From Limnephilus marmoratus (lineage: Eukaryota; Arthropoda; Insecta; Trichoptera; Limnephilidae), in contig OU862913.1 of the NCBI GenBank assembly GCA_917880885.1, positions 3,286,001 through 3,350,000 of the forward strand: a stretch of DNA of 64,000 bases. Direction: 5' to 3'. This document shows, piece by piece, positions 9,906-21,446 of the stretch (position 1 is its first letter; every line of letters starts with the position of its first letter). A model generated the notes under the pieces. The model searched no databases. It saw only the letters and a program-made list of their open reading frames with translations, and was not told the DNA's origin. Position numbers and translations under genes: made by a program.

Positions 9906-12555
9906 CTATAAAAATGATAACAATAAGTTATATATAGTCTACCGGAAAACATTAAAATAAATTAATACATCTTGAAAGAATCAAATTAAAATACGTAAAA
10001 CAATACAAAAGGCCAAAACAAGAAGATCTCCATTAAAACCCTCCCGTTGCTGAAAGGGGTTCCCATAATTTCTAAATTTACTATTCTCCATGTAGAATTT
10101 TTAATAGAGACTTAACGATTTCGATATTTTTTGTATTCCTGCAAAACCAATAAACACATATTCTTCCATTAAAAAATATATAAAATTGTCCTAGATTAAA
10201 GCGTAAAAAAATATTTTGTTACTGTGTAGGTATCATTCCTTGCCTCGTATGATATTTCGTGCTCGCTGGAACCACATCTACGACAAAATAAACTATGAGA
10301 AATGCTCCATCTCTCTCCCACATTAGTTCGCTAAATGGATATGGTTCCCTGTTCTATTCGCACCTTGGCAATTTACGGCATCTCGTTCCCACGCACTACA
10401 TCGAAAGCTGCATAAGGGTGTAAGGACATAGGGTCCTTTACCTAGTGCGTCGCCCGTCTGGCTGACCCAACCAGCTGTGTTTATTGGGGTTTAGCTACAG
10501 TGCGTGTCAAAACACTACAGCGGACGGTAAAACAATAATTTGAATAGTAAAAAGTTTGAATTGCGGTTTTTGTGGTAAATCGTTCCATTCTTGTAATATT
10601 GCCTTTCAATAATTGCGTTAATAATGACAAGAAGGGGTATAATTGATGAAGAATTATTAAAATTTCAGTATTTCGTCAGGAGCGTTACAGCATTGCTTTT
10701 TTTTAGTATATATCTACGACAATAATGTCATTTTTTTCGTGAATCCAGATATTGTTGACAATTCTTCCCTGTTTTTATTACTATGTACTTTTTATATCCA
10801 TTTCGCCCATACAATTTTATACTAAAAAATAAGTTAAAATATAACAATCTATGTATGTACCTTCACAGTTTTAAAAAAATCAATAAGAGTTGGATTACTT
10901 TGTTTGAATTTTATAGATATAATTTATCAAAAATATGTGAAAGGTTGGCGACAGAAGATGTTTATTATTAGAATTTCCCATCGTAGTTGGAAGGGTATTC
11001 CGAGTAAATAGTAATAATTAGTGGCAGAAGGGTATTTTTAAAATGAACCGTCAAAATAACATCAAGGCAATGCAAATAGCATGAATATAATGACATTTGG
11101 GAAATAACCCATTAATGGTTTATTCTATTGTACCTATAACAGGTATTATTATTTTCCAGATATTCATGGATTTTTAGAAGCATTATTTGCATATCATTGC
11201 TCTGGTACTGCCTTCTAAGAAACTTATAATGATTATTGCGGAACATGGAACTCACATTTTTTTCGTTTCATGTAAGGGGCACTTTGGGGGTCATTTATTT
11301 TTATTTATCTCAAAATGGGGTTCATAAAAATTATTTTAAGATTTTTACAGGCTCAATCGTTCGATTTATAAAACAGTTTAAAAACGTTCTTCAACTAGTT
11401 TTTAGTGTAGGTAATTTTTATAAAACATACGTTCAATTGTAATAAATGATCTTATAGTTAAGTGTTCTAGCTCTTTTTTTTAAACCACCACTATATAGTT
11501 ATTTATACAATTTATAGTACTTATTTGATTCTTTGCATTGCTTTTATATGTTACTTTGCTCCTCTTGGACCTTGCTAAATAACTGTTTTTGAAGATGATT
11601 TAAATAAATATTAAATATATAATTTTATTATTTTATGCTGAATTTAAATAAATGATAAAATTGTTAAGTTTTTTATGTAATTGTTGTAATATCGACCAAT
11701 TTGTATGTATATCTTGCGTAGTTTAATGTTTAACAATTTTTGATGTCTGTTTATTTTCTATGTGTGTAAATCAATTATCGTACCCCAAAAAATGAAATTT
11801 TAAAAATCATTGTTTTATTTTTAATATTATTTTTGTTATTTTGGAACCACCCAGTTATTCGCTCTGTCAGCCGCCGACCGCGGCGATACGCCGGCCGGCA
11901 GGTACCAAAGTACCGACTAGGAAGCAAGCCAAAGCTGTCGCGGCCGGAGCCGGAGCGTTCGATGATGAATGATTTTGTTTGAAAATATATCAATAAGTTT
12001 AATATTATGAAATTAACTGTATTATGATAATTATTTAACGGAAATACATTAAACGTGCAAGCCACAAGAGTAATTTTCCATTAAATTTATAAATAAATTG
12101 GAAAAGTGGCATTGAAATGATAAAATCCCTGGGGTTGTAGCATCACCCCTCATAGTACCCAACGTTTTGTTTTGCATCTTGGCATGCCGAGGGTTAAAAA
12201 CATCCACCAATGCGCCATCACAGGATAATGAACGTTTTTAGCGAAAACAAAATGAAAAAGCAATGTTTTTGAATGGAAATCATATTTATCGATCAGATTA
12301 AACATCTGTATGCAGTATAATAATTATTTTCAACAGAAAAATGCTATAAATATCTTACCTTTTAATGTTATGCAGAAAACCAAGATGTCAAACCGTTTTG
12401 TCTAAGACGCCATTTCCAAATATTTTGTGTTGCCAGTACGCGATTTGTTATATACCTTATAAAACATATCTTTCTCAAGCGATACGCAAAATACGGGGCT
12501 GTTTGTTTCATAAAATCAAGAGATATTAATTTTCATCCATCAAATGACCTGACGA
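9906..12555. other. AT-rich stretch without recognised genes
   Basis: I found no supported gene on either strand. A GC-rich island sits at 11860-11960 (gccgccgaccgcggcgat). A small inverted motif (ggttgtagcatcacccct, 12134) and TTAA at 12190 may mark a piggyBac-type end. Short open frames at 10783, 11236 and 11775 have no family signature. Confidence 0.4.
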
Positions 12556-12970
12556 CCTCCGTAGTCCAGTGGGTAAGACTCTTGACTCACGATCCGGAGA
12601 TTGGGGTTCGAACCCGGCATGCGCAAGTAAATTTTATTTGATTAATTTGTGTTATTTCACAATTAATTCATTTAAAATAATATATATTATAGTATATTTA
12701 CGGCATGTTCCAGAGTGGAAGATACTATCAGTATCGCCCTGGTGTAAGACCACCATTCAGAATTGAAATGTTGCTTGAAAATGGCTTTAGCCGTGTTTGG
12801 TGACCAGATCTGAATAGCCAGGTACTTCCCAACCCTCCTCTTCCCCACCTCCTTCCCCTCCTCACTACCTTCAGCCTCACAACATACCTAATTTGGGGAA
12901 TGCCATAGTCTCACTGGCTTCAGACGGAGCAGTTGAGATTCTTGTACGGTATTTACTGTAAAAAAAAATA
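12556..12970 (+). mobile_element. tRNA-derived SINE, family A, copy 1
   Basis: The head has a tRNA-like A box (tagtccagtgggtaagac) and a perfect B box (ggttcgaaccc), the internal promoter for RNA polymerase III. The body (atgttccagagtggaagata, then ccaccattcagaattga) and a poly(A) end match the copy at 23824-24247. It is not a functional tRNA, because no full cloverleaf forms. Confidence 0.82.
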
Positions 12971-13694
12971 TCATTTTCTTCAAGATCTTGTGATATATTT
13001 AGAAAATCAAAACCAAAACACATTGAAGCTGTATGGATCAGGTGTTCTCGGAAATTAAAAAAAAAAATTCTACAACTTCAAGAGTCCACCAATTTTTCCA
13101 TTTGTGAAGGCACAAGTCGTTTCAGCAAGTTTTTGTACAATAAAAATAAATCCTCAAATAAGAAGTGTGCGAGTGCTCCGTGTATACGATGTAATAAAAA
13201 TTTTAAAAAAATATATGGAATCACAAAACCCCCAAAAATACCACAAAAAATACTCCAAAACACCTATTAAATCAGTAAAAAAATCCCATCCCACTTATTT
13301 TACCCCTAAGTTGGCAACCCTGAGCGAGAGATAGCGAAAATCAAAATTACAAACCTATCTTTACAGCTCCATCTATGAAACTTTATCTATGAGTGGCAGC
13401 ACTTTTACGTCACGGACCACGGTTGAAAAATTTGAACGAAGTTATACGCCCCTGCAATGACAGTTCGAGATGCCCACAGATAAAAATTATTTTAAAATAT
13501 TTTGTGGCTAAAGAGTGAATAAAATCTTTACCAATACCATAGGGAATGTTGGCGCTAGCATTTCTGACCGTGTTCTTAAGAGCTCGTTCACATTGAGCAT
13601 ATAAATATAAAAGATCATAGCACGCCACATATCGCTCTCCAACAATCCCTTCAGACCGTTCATACCTGAGCGCTTTAAGCGGGAGGCGTCTACT
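12971..13694. other. Intergenic stretch, nothing recognised
   Basis: No gene signature on either strand; the open frames at 13078, 13104 and 13410 lack motifs. Confidence 0.35.
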
Positions 13695-14105
13695 TATATC
13701 TACAGGAATTCTAAAAACTGAAAAAATCGAACTAATATCTATGAGAATCAAAGTGTTGACGAATATCTACAGCTCAAACTGTTGATTAATATCTATGAGA
13801 ACCAACGTGTTGACGAATATCTACAGCACTGGCAGAGGTTGGATTTGCAATTATGTATAGCATATTGGAATAACGTAATATTGCGTATGCAGTTTAAAAA
13901 ACTTAATTTATGTAAGTATGTGTGTAAAAATCCCTAATATCGGACTATTGGGCACATTTAGCTGATTAGTCCAACCTACGCTCTGTAGATATTAGTTCAA
14001 CCTACGCTCTGTAGATATTAATCAACACTCTGAAGTTCGTAGATATTAGTTAAACATATGTGCTGTAGATATTCGTCAGACATACAGGCTGTAGATATTC
14101 GTATC
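13695..14105. repeat. Two opposed arrays of a short motif, gaatatctacagc
   Basis: Left array at about 13695, 13732, 13761, 13787 and 13814 reads (g/t)aatatcta(c/t)ag. The right array at about 13983, 14009, 14037, 14063 and 14089 reads the reverse complement, ctgtagatatt. Spacing is 26-30 bp. Five copies per side surround a spacer of about 155 bp. Such opposed arrays are typical of subterminal binding sites of a DNA transposon, but I could not assign the family. Confidence 0.75.
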
Positions 14106-14639
14106 TGGAGTCCTTTAAGCGCACATCAACCATAGACAATGCACATCTTACGCCGTAACCGCTCCTGAGGCGATATGCCAACAGTTAAGCGCCCCCCACT
14201 AAGACGAAAACAGGAGAGGGGGTCATTTTAATTACGGAGCTGCCAATATCGGTGGGTGACAGCTGTCAAATTCATAGATTCAGTACAAAAAATGCGCACT
14301 CCGTGGCCGCTCGCTAATTCAACTGACCCCCTCTCTTACCATAGGATGAAATATTTTATCTGCGCCGTGTGAACAACGCCGTTCAACAGATACCTGCTCG
14401 CGGTTATATTAGATGTCTGAACGTAACTTAAGTTCTTATACAAATTTTGTACATAGAAGGGTAAAAATCGTAGTTGAAAATATATTTTTTCGCGCATGCG
14501 CAAGACCTGCGCACATCCCGCCCGACGGAAAATTTAATATAAATTATTCGGAGTGACCGGCTGCATTGCAGCTTTTTCTATGGTAAAGGGCGATAATAGA
14601 GCAAGCGTTTCTGACATTGTTCTTCATACACTTTCTTTA

Positions 14640-14843
14640 TACATAAGGGTCAAAATTGCATTTCAAAGTGCCGCGGCCACCTCTGGGATACCGGGTTCCC
14701 AGCGGCCTCTAAAAAAATTAACTCCGGTGGGGCAGTCCAAACAGCCGTTTGGACCCCGTCCATGTTTTTTAAGTAAAGGGGTCGATGAACTACCTATGAG
14801 ATGGCAAAAGTGCATAGATAGCAATGGTACATACTTTGATTAA
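14640..14843 (+). pseudogene. Mariner transposase remnant, carboxyl-terminal part
   Basis: The frame ends KGVDELPMRWQKCIDSNGTYFD plus stop, matching the well-known mariner carboxyl terminus. Upstream, VKIAFQS is separated from this by an unrelated insertion of about 100 bp (14672-14770). It lies just inside the right inverted end of the mariner at 14920. Confidence 0.85.
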
Positions 14844-14989
14844 ATAAATGTATTATGTTAAAAAAAATCGACTTTATGTTACTCCAATACGAAACGCCAA
14901 TTTCATATGTAAGGACCTAATATTTTCCCATTTCCAATTTAAAATTGTCCCATGACAACACTCAACTTAACGCATTTATAAAACAAACT

Positions 14990-15310
14990 TCTCTCTCTCG
15001 TTGACCCCAATTAAAATATCGGTCCCCATATTATTGCACTGTTATTCTTACAGCAGCGTATCACCATTCTGGCTTATCCTCTCCGCACCATCTTCAGGCA
15101 TTCTTTGTCAGAAAGTACATTTCCTGATCTATGGAAATAGAATTATTTGACTCTAATCTTCAAAAAGGGGGATAAAAAGGAACTCACCAATTATAGACCG
15201 ATTTGCATATTATCAACAATTTTATAGCTTTGAAGCTTCTTATGGTTAAAATAATTGGCACAGTCAAAGACAGCATATGTCCTGAACAGAGGGCTTTATA
15301 ACCGTCTAAT
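14990..15310 (+). pseudogene. LINE reverse transcriptase fragment (Jockey/CR1-like)
   Basis: The plus strand reads a broken frame with LAYPLRTIFRHSLSE, FPDLWK, then LIFKKGDKKELTNYRPICIL, the conserved start of a LINE reverse transcriptase (KKGDK..NYRPI). Stops follow. It is truncated at both ends; the catalytic YADD-type box is missing. Confidence 0.78.
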
Positions 15311-15381
15311 GAACACTTAATAAAATAAATAAATAAACGGTTTTCTTCAATTACATGGTTATTAATATCATAGATCTCTAT

Positions 15382-16175
15382 GTAATCTTTTTTTATTTTT
15401 TTTTTTTTTATTGGCAATGCTTATTAAAAGTACATATAAAGTTACATAGTTACATCGTTACATAAGGTTAACAAAAATATAAAAAAAATGCCTTTCCTCA
15501 CCATAAAGAGACAATGCTCTTGTGTTTGGTGAGGGAGTTCCAGCTCAATTAGTAAATTAATGATCGTGTAAGTTAGCAATACCGGCTATTGTAAATAATA
15601 AGTAGGTTAAAAAATCTTGTATAAATTTAAAAATAAAAATCCTGAAGAGTTTGAAAAAATCAGTAAACATATTTGGGACTTTTATAGCAGTTTAAGGTAA
15701 TTTTTTAATTTGGGCTTTAATTCCTGCATATTTTCGATGGTTTTTAATTTTAATGGGAGGTTGTTATAATAGATTATGCCCAGATATAGATAGGAATTTT
15801 GAATGTGCTTAGTATTAAATTTAGGGATTTTAATAGTTTTCTGGTATCTTGCTGATGTATTGAATTGGTAGTTACGAGTATTTAACTGTATTTCTTTGTA
15901 AATTTGAAGTATTGAATATTTTTTATAGATTTTGTCTATTGTAGGCACATTGAATATTGAAAAAAGAATTTCAGTAGGAAATTTTGACGGTTTTTTCAAG
16001 ATTACCTTAATTATCAACCTTTGAACAATTTTGAGGGGATTTAAAATATTGTCATATGTTCCTCCCCAGCCAATAATACCATATTGCAATATAGATTGGA
16101 CAGTTGCATAGTACACTCTTTTTAGGTTTTCTAAGCTAAGAATATTTCTAAGTCTAATAAATATAAAATAAGGAG
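15382..16175 (-). mobile_element. 5'-truncated LINE, same family as 44606-47762
   Basis: 15682-16188 on the minus strand encodes the carboxyl-terminal part of ORF2: FIRLRNILS, then QSILQYGIIGWGGT, VQRLIIKVILKKPS, and a PKFNTKHIQ stretch. The ORF at 44630-47038 has the same blocks in the same order. A 3' untranslated part and an A-rich tail (seen as T runs at 15387-15411) complete it. The first few residues of the open frame belong to flanking sequence. Confidence 0.85.
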
Positions 16176-16189
16176 AGGCGATCCGCATT

Positions 16190-17010
16190 ACTTATTTTAT
16201 TACTAATTATTACACTAATAATGTACTCGTATTTTGGATTCTCCCTCAACCACCCGCCGCCGACCGTCGTCGATTATCCGATCGCATTCTGTAACCTTCG
16301 TATATTTTTATGCCGTATCGGTACGGTATTGTTATGTATGCCCACACTAGTGACGGTATGTCAAGGGAAATTTGACTAGACCTAGGGGAGAAAAATATTT
16401 TTTTGGGAATATCAGCATAAAATCTAGGGAAATGTCGTTGTAATGTAATTTTTTTATTACATATGGCAATATTACTGGTATGGGCATCACTTACATTCAT
16501 TTTTACGTGTGGCATCACCGCCACCTCTCCGAAAATATCTCGGGACCGCTCCGAGAATTACCAAGCAGATTATTCCGTTCCTAGCACTCGATTCAACCGC
16601 CCGTTCGCGTTTTGTACCTCTCTACCCGTTTCATACGTGAACACTAATTGTGTAAATTATTAAAATCTTAAATAAATGTTAAATCACTCAAATAAGAGTA
16701 CAGTGTTATCAATCATCATCCAGTATAATCTTTGAACACAGGATCGCGGCCTGAAAGTACCGCGACCCCCAGGAGCCTGAATATACCTCATGGTTAAGTA
16801 TTAATATACACCCGTCTGATGAGAAGACGGAGCCCAGGTCAAACATCCTCCACCAGCTCCCAGTCCTGGATTTGTCAATAGGCCTTATAGGCCGCGGCCT
16901 AGGGGCGGCAGAGTTCAGGGGGCGGCGCTCGCTCGCTTTGGTAAGCCGTTAATTTTATGTTAGATTATAAATAACATAAAAGTCACTGTGGATAGATAGA
17001 GTTTTCTATC
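16190..17010. other. Unassigned sequence, possible LTR remnant
   Basis: A stretch around 16660-16800 (aaataaatgttaaatcac, then agtacagtgt) resembles the R-U5 part of an LTR, but I found no matching partner, primer site or target duplication. No gene was recognised here. Confidence 0.25.
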
Positions 17011-17017
17011 TATTAAC

Positions 17018-17150
17018 CTTTAGAAGCCCAGTGGTCACCGCAGATTTGTGTCGTTCAATGCCCAACGGTCCAATACGGGACCAGTGATTGTGGTGCGAAT
17101 ATTTCACAAGAAAGGCTTTGACAGTGGGCTACCTTTATTGCACGAGCGTT
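17018..17150 (+). repeat. Dispersed repeat, copy 1 (partner at 18545-18665)
   Basis: acctttagaagcccagtgg, then gattgtggtgcgaatattt and cagtgggctacctttatt recur in the same order and orientation near 18545-18655, with differences. No coding content; family unknown. Confidence 0.6.
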
Positions 17151-17221
17151 TAAGGGAGAAATAGGTGTAGGATCTCGTATTTTTAGTGATTTTCATGATT
17201 TTTTTAAATACATAAGGAATA

Positions 17222-17425
17222 CCGGTCAGTGGTTGAGTGGGCATAGTGCTTGGGTCCCACCTGGGCGTCACGTATTCGATTCCTCGGCTGGCTAAGTCTA
17301 AGTCTAAGTCCTCCATCACAACACAAGCAACATTTTCGGCTTTCTGTGGTGGTAGTAGGAGATTTTCAAACATTGTTGGGTTATTCGTAACCCGGGAATG
17401 TTTGTCTTTCTTTAAAAAAAAATAT
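17222..17425 (+). mobile_element. Candidate tRNA-derived SINE, family B
   Basis: ggtcagtggttgagtggg resembles an A box, and tattcgattcc at 17273-17283 is one base off the B-box consensus. An A-rich end follows near 17413-17425. Only one copy is seen, so support is moderate. Confidence 0.42.
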
Positions 17426-17929
17426 ATATACATGTATTTTATTTATACCTTGCGGTCATTTTACATATATGTACTCAAGAATATATTCTAAAATTTTCAA
17501 ATATTTTCATCAAAAAATAACGCAGATAACAACTGCCGCGCATTGTAAGTCGCCATCCGGCAGGACAATTTGTGTAACTCCTGGAGGTCACAAATTTCAT
17601 CCGAAATCAATTTTTCAAAAAAAATTGTTTTTTATATGTTTTTCTTCTATTTGAACCTTACCTTTTACAAAAAACTCGAGAGATGTGAAAATTTATTATT
17701 CATGATTTTTAACATTCTTTTGAAAGTTTTTTTGCCATAAAAAATAGTTAAAATAAAGATATTGTTTAGGATTGGGGTTCAAATAGAGCGCATTTATATA
17801 AAGAAACTATGTGCTGAGTTTGATAAAGATTGATATAAAAAAAACTGTAGGAGCTAGAGGTTACACAAATTCGAAAAAGTACTTTCCAGAAAAATGCGTT
17901 TGGAAATAAGAGTGGCAGTAAAATAGTGG

Positions 17930-18480
17930 TAGTTCGACCGAGGGACACTCACTCAAACGCATATAACTTTTAAATGGCGTGGAATTTTGGTTTGAAATTT
18001 TCAGGAAATATTTTTGAACTAGATGTCCCAGCATGCGTTGCTATGCCATTTATTAAAAAAAAGTATATCTCCCTGCGTGTCCTTTCCCATTCGTCCCATT
18101 CCCCATCCGCCTGCCCTTTCTCTCCTGCGTCCCCTAGCCCTCTCGCGTTCCCACTCCTACACCTTTCCTCTTCCCACTCCACTCCCCCTTCCCCCGTCCT
18201 GCGAACCCCCTCTCGAGTTTCCCTCGCCCCTCCCAGGTTCCCCTCCCCCCTCCCGCATTTCATACATTCATTCTCGGTACATTCAGTTTTTAAACAGCTC
18301 GCGTGCCACCTATTGCAATTCTTTTACACATTTCATAATGCCAGAGCTCCTATATGTTATTCTTATATATGAGCTATATTATTGTAAAGTTTCATTAAAA
18401 TCCATTCAGTAGTTTTTTGAGTGAAATAGTAACAAACATACATCCATTCAAACTTTTTCCTTTATAATATTGGTAAGATA
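17930..18480 (+). repeat. Dispersed non-coding repeat with pyrimidine-rich centre
   Basis: 18065-18265 is a long C/T-rich tract. The right part (ttcattaaaatccattcagt, then gtaacaaacatacatcc and ctttataatat) is a 3'-end type that is widespread in insect genomes and usually linked to non-LTR elements; that link is from general knowledge. The left junction (cagcatgcgttg) and the C/T tract resemble 63890-64000 at the right edge of the window. The open frames at 17974 and 18023 arise only from the C/T bias. Confidence 0.55.
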
Positions 18481-18544
18481 GTTCTACCATCGATTTATGA
18501 AAGAAAAAAGATTTTTTGAAGCCTCTACGCCTATTTCCCCCTTA

Positions 18545-18665
18545 AAGGAACCTTTAGACGCCCACTGATCCCGTACGGCACTGCGGATTGCGTCGTTCGA
18601 TTGTGGTGCGAATATTTCACAAAAAATGCTTGGGCAGTGGGCTACCTTTATTTGGTTAGGTACTA
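18545..18665 (+). repeat. Dispersed repeat, copy 2 (partner at 17018-17150)
   Basis: Shares cctttagacgcccactg, gtgcgaatatttcac and cagtgggctacctttatt with 17018-17150. Confidence 0.55.
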
Positions 18666-18669
18666 ATCG

Positions 18670-19200
18670 TATTTTGAAATGCTATTTTGGAAAGACTAAA
18701 TAAAGTGAGTGCTCAGATTCACAGCTCATATGTTGATTTACTGACGGTATCTGATTTTTATGGATCTCTTCTCCAGTTTATACCAAGAAAACTTTGATTA
18801 TTTCGAAGAAAGTGCAATTGAAATGAGCGCACATTAGCAATATCAAGGCGACATTCAGAGGAAGATATCCTAAGAGAAAAAACTTTATAGACGAAACATA
18901 AAATGAGGATATTGAAATAACTTCCTGGCTGAGATATGAATTAGAGAGAAGGCATAAAACTTCAAAGCAAATTTTTTTTTAAATGAGTGAACTTTCAACA
19001 GAAAGAGTATCAGGAAAAGCTCAGTCACTTGTGCAATAATTTAGAAGACGATTTAGTTCAGGAATGGGTACACTTTCAAGGTCACCTTTTCTCTAATAAG
19101 ACGGCAGATAAAACTGAATCTACATCATTACTGAATCTTTCTAAGGAAAGTTTTTGTGAAAACCATATGTATGCAACGTTTACCCAAACTTGGATATAGC
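18670..19200 (+). pseudogene. hAT-related (ZMYM1-like) transposase fragment
   Basis: Two frames together give ILERLNKVSAQIHSS, then LLTVSDFYGSLL, then (18987-19199) FQQKEYQEKLSHLC, DDLVQEWVHFQGHL. The pattern resembles the zinc-finger MYM-type 1-like proteins derived from hAT transposases, by memory of that family. Several stops and frameshifts interrupt it. It could also be another hAT branch. Confidence 0.45.
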
Positions 19201-19390
19201 CCTCCGCGTCGCACTTTTTTTTGTTTAAAGCGAGTGAAGAAATACTGGTTACGCACATACTAATACCTACACATACACATACCTACACAGCACGCATACA
19301 TACTATCACTGCTTGGACTTGGTATTAATTATTGTTGCAAGTCCTTTTGTCCTACCTTTTCCCCACTCGCATACCCGCCAACCTTATCCA

Positions 19391-19572
19391 GTCTGCAATA
19401 AACTCCCGCTGCATATAGCCATCACTGTGCTCTGCTCACGAAAGTCTGCAATAAACTCCCGCTGCATATAGCCATCACCGTGCTCTGCTCACGAAAGTCT
19501 GCAAAAAACTCCCGCTGCATATAGCCATCACTGTGCTCTGCTCACGAAAATCTGCAATATAACTCCCGCCGC
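19391..19572. repeat. Tandem repeat, 53-bp unit, about 3.4 copies
   Basis: Units start at 19391, 19444, 19497 and 19550 with gtctgcaataaactcccgc and end tgctcacgaaa. The first three differ at only one or two positions. Confidence 0.92.
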
Positions 19573-21050
19573 GAAAATAACTGCTCCGTGCACTATAAAA
19601 ATAACGAACATTTACGCCTATTGTGATCGTGCCTCTTGGATGGAAGCGAATGCAGCATTACTAGCATACAAGATCCGTATCCTTTTTCCGGTGAGTCATT
19701 CCTTCTATGCGACATTTAATTTTACTATTGCAAGCAGTGATTAGTAACACAAAATTCAAGGTCCTTTGCCAGTCATTTTACAAAACACAAAACCACTCTC
19801 ACAACATAAATAACCATACAAATACCAAAGGTCTTCATTATCGCAAGAAAAAGTTTACTCTTCGGATCTTCTAGGCATAGAAGCAAAATCATTTATAATA
19901 GCTTCATGGTTGATACAAATAAAAAATCCCGTAAAAATTGTAATTCTTTTTTCATGTTACACTTTTATTTTACGAATAATTCATTCTATATTTCATTTTT
20001 AAATACCTACTTAACGTATATTTGAATATTTATTTTTAAAATTGTGCGTCACCTAATAAAAGCCTACAAGTGAGTGATCATGGTAAATGGCGACTTCTAA
20101 GAAGGAGGAAGGGGCGGCGCAAATGAAGTGGCCTATACTGATGAAAAGTGTAAATACGGCCCTGCCAGCTCCTCAGCCTCTGGAACCAATTCTTTCCACA
20201 TTGGTAATCCCGACGCTCAAAAACCACTTTCAACACTGGTATTATAAACCAATATGTTTTTTGCAATTCCCATGAATCTTAAATATTGTTGATGTACTTA
20301 CAAGCAATTTTGTTAACCAATGTTATTTTTAACACTGACAACTCAAAATGATATTATGTATCTAAAAAGATTAATGGGGACCTCTGAAAAAAAAAAAAAT
20401 TTCAAGTTCCGTTTTATCGGTGATTGCGGTTGATTTTTATTTTGCAAAGTGATTTTTATTTGAAATTCCGTTTTTAATTTTCGTTTCTAATCAGTGGTAA
20501 GTGTATACGTACTTTGAAATTATTATTTCGCTTAGCAAAAATTGTTTAATAAACATATAACAGGATTAGTGTTACAGTCAGGTGAATAGGTACTTGCGTA
20601 AATGTGATTATTAGAATAATTTGACTACTTAAAATGTTATCACATGTACCTACAACAAACGTTTATTATGAATTATGTTTTGAAAAGTTTTATTTTCTAT
20701 ATACATTTGTTACTTTAATTTTATTAAAAAAAAAGAAAAAAGAAATCAGTAACTAATATACATAGAAAATAAAAGTTATCAACACAAAATGTCTACAAAT
20801 TTTGTTATAGATGCCCAAGAAATACAAAGTCCGACAATACCCCCCACCCCCCCTCCCACTGGTACGAGTTTTTATTTTCTTGAACCCGCCCCCGATACTA
20901 AAACCTGGCTTCGCCCGTGCTAGTTATAATTGTAAATCTTAATTGTAAGCCAGTAAAATAAGTCTCTAGCTACAAGTCTTAGATGTAAGTCACTAGTTAT
21001 AATTGTAAATCTTAGTTGTAAGGTAGTAATATTAATTCCTTCAAATACTT
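19573..21050. other. Intergenic stretch, no gene recognised
   Basis: A 20087-20275 open frame lacks family features. ctagttataattgtaaatc is repeated at about 20921 and 20993. AT-rich otherwise. Confidence 0.35.
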
Positions 21051-21051
21051 A

Positions 21052-21120
21052 TTTGTACAGCGCCCTTGTGGTGATTTTTCACAAAAACGGCGCTATATAA
21101 ATTAGCCAAATATTATTTTT
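21052..21120 (+). repeat. Short LINE/SINE 3'-end repeat
   Basis: tttttcacaaaaacggcgct, then atataaattagccaaatatt with an ATT-rich tail. The same tail occurs at 33649-33708, where it has apparent target duplications. Confidence 0.55.
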
Positions 21121-21446
21121 ATTATAATATTCTATCAGTTTTATTATTCTAGGCAGAAATAGACCTATGTATATTGTTTTGTATGTTTTGCATGATTCTT
21201 AATTACTGTAAACATTTTTATATATGTATTTTTTGTGTTTTTGTTGCAACCTTTTCTGTCATTATCTTTATATTTTTTTCTCTATTGTTTTCATTTTTAA
21301 GTATTTCTTGAATACAAACAGCTTGTAAAATTTTATAAGAAAAACCCACAAGGGCGTGTAATAAATGAATAAATAAAAATATGTGATTTTTTATATTTTC
21401 CCTAAGAGAACATGAACAGCAGTCGTAGGACGACAAAAAAGGTTTT

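Larger units (their letters stand above)
7250..14920 (+). mobile_element. Mariner element with 7.6 kb of nested insertions
   Basis: TTAGGTCCTTACATATGAAA starts at 7250 and continues to a shared 29 bp; the same sequence, reverse-complemented, ends at 14920. TA dinucleotides flank both ends, as known for mariner. Transposase remnants lie just inside each end (7474-7719 and 14640-14843), in the expected order and on the same strand. A mariner is normally about 1.3 kb, so the rest is insertion: a piggyBac at 7724-9087, a SINE at 12556-12970, and unassigned sequence. Confidence 0.8.

Noticed and set aside
12556..12630. A functional tRNA gene
   Set aside because: A and B boxes are present, but a full cloverleaf does not form, and a conserved SINE body and A tail follow.
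16330..16740. Solo LTR starting TGTTATG
   Set aside because: I could not pair it with a proper end or a target duplication, so it is only mentioned as a possibility.
16808..16850. ctgatgagaagacgg as a hammerhead core
   Set aside because: There is no gaaa block at the expected place and no stem II.
17974..18412. Long overlapping open frames rich in Ser and Pro
   Set aside because: They come from a C/T-rich tract open in several frames on both strands; no start context, motif or codon signal.
19391..19572. CRISPR-like array
   Set aside because: The units are directly tandem without unique spacers, and the genome is eukaryotic.
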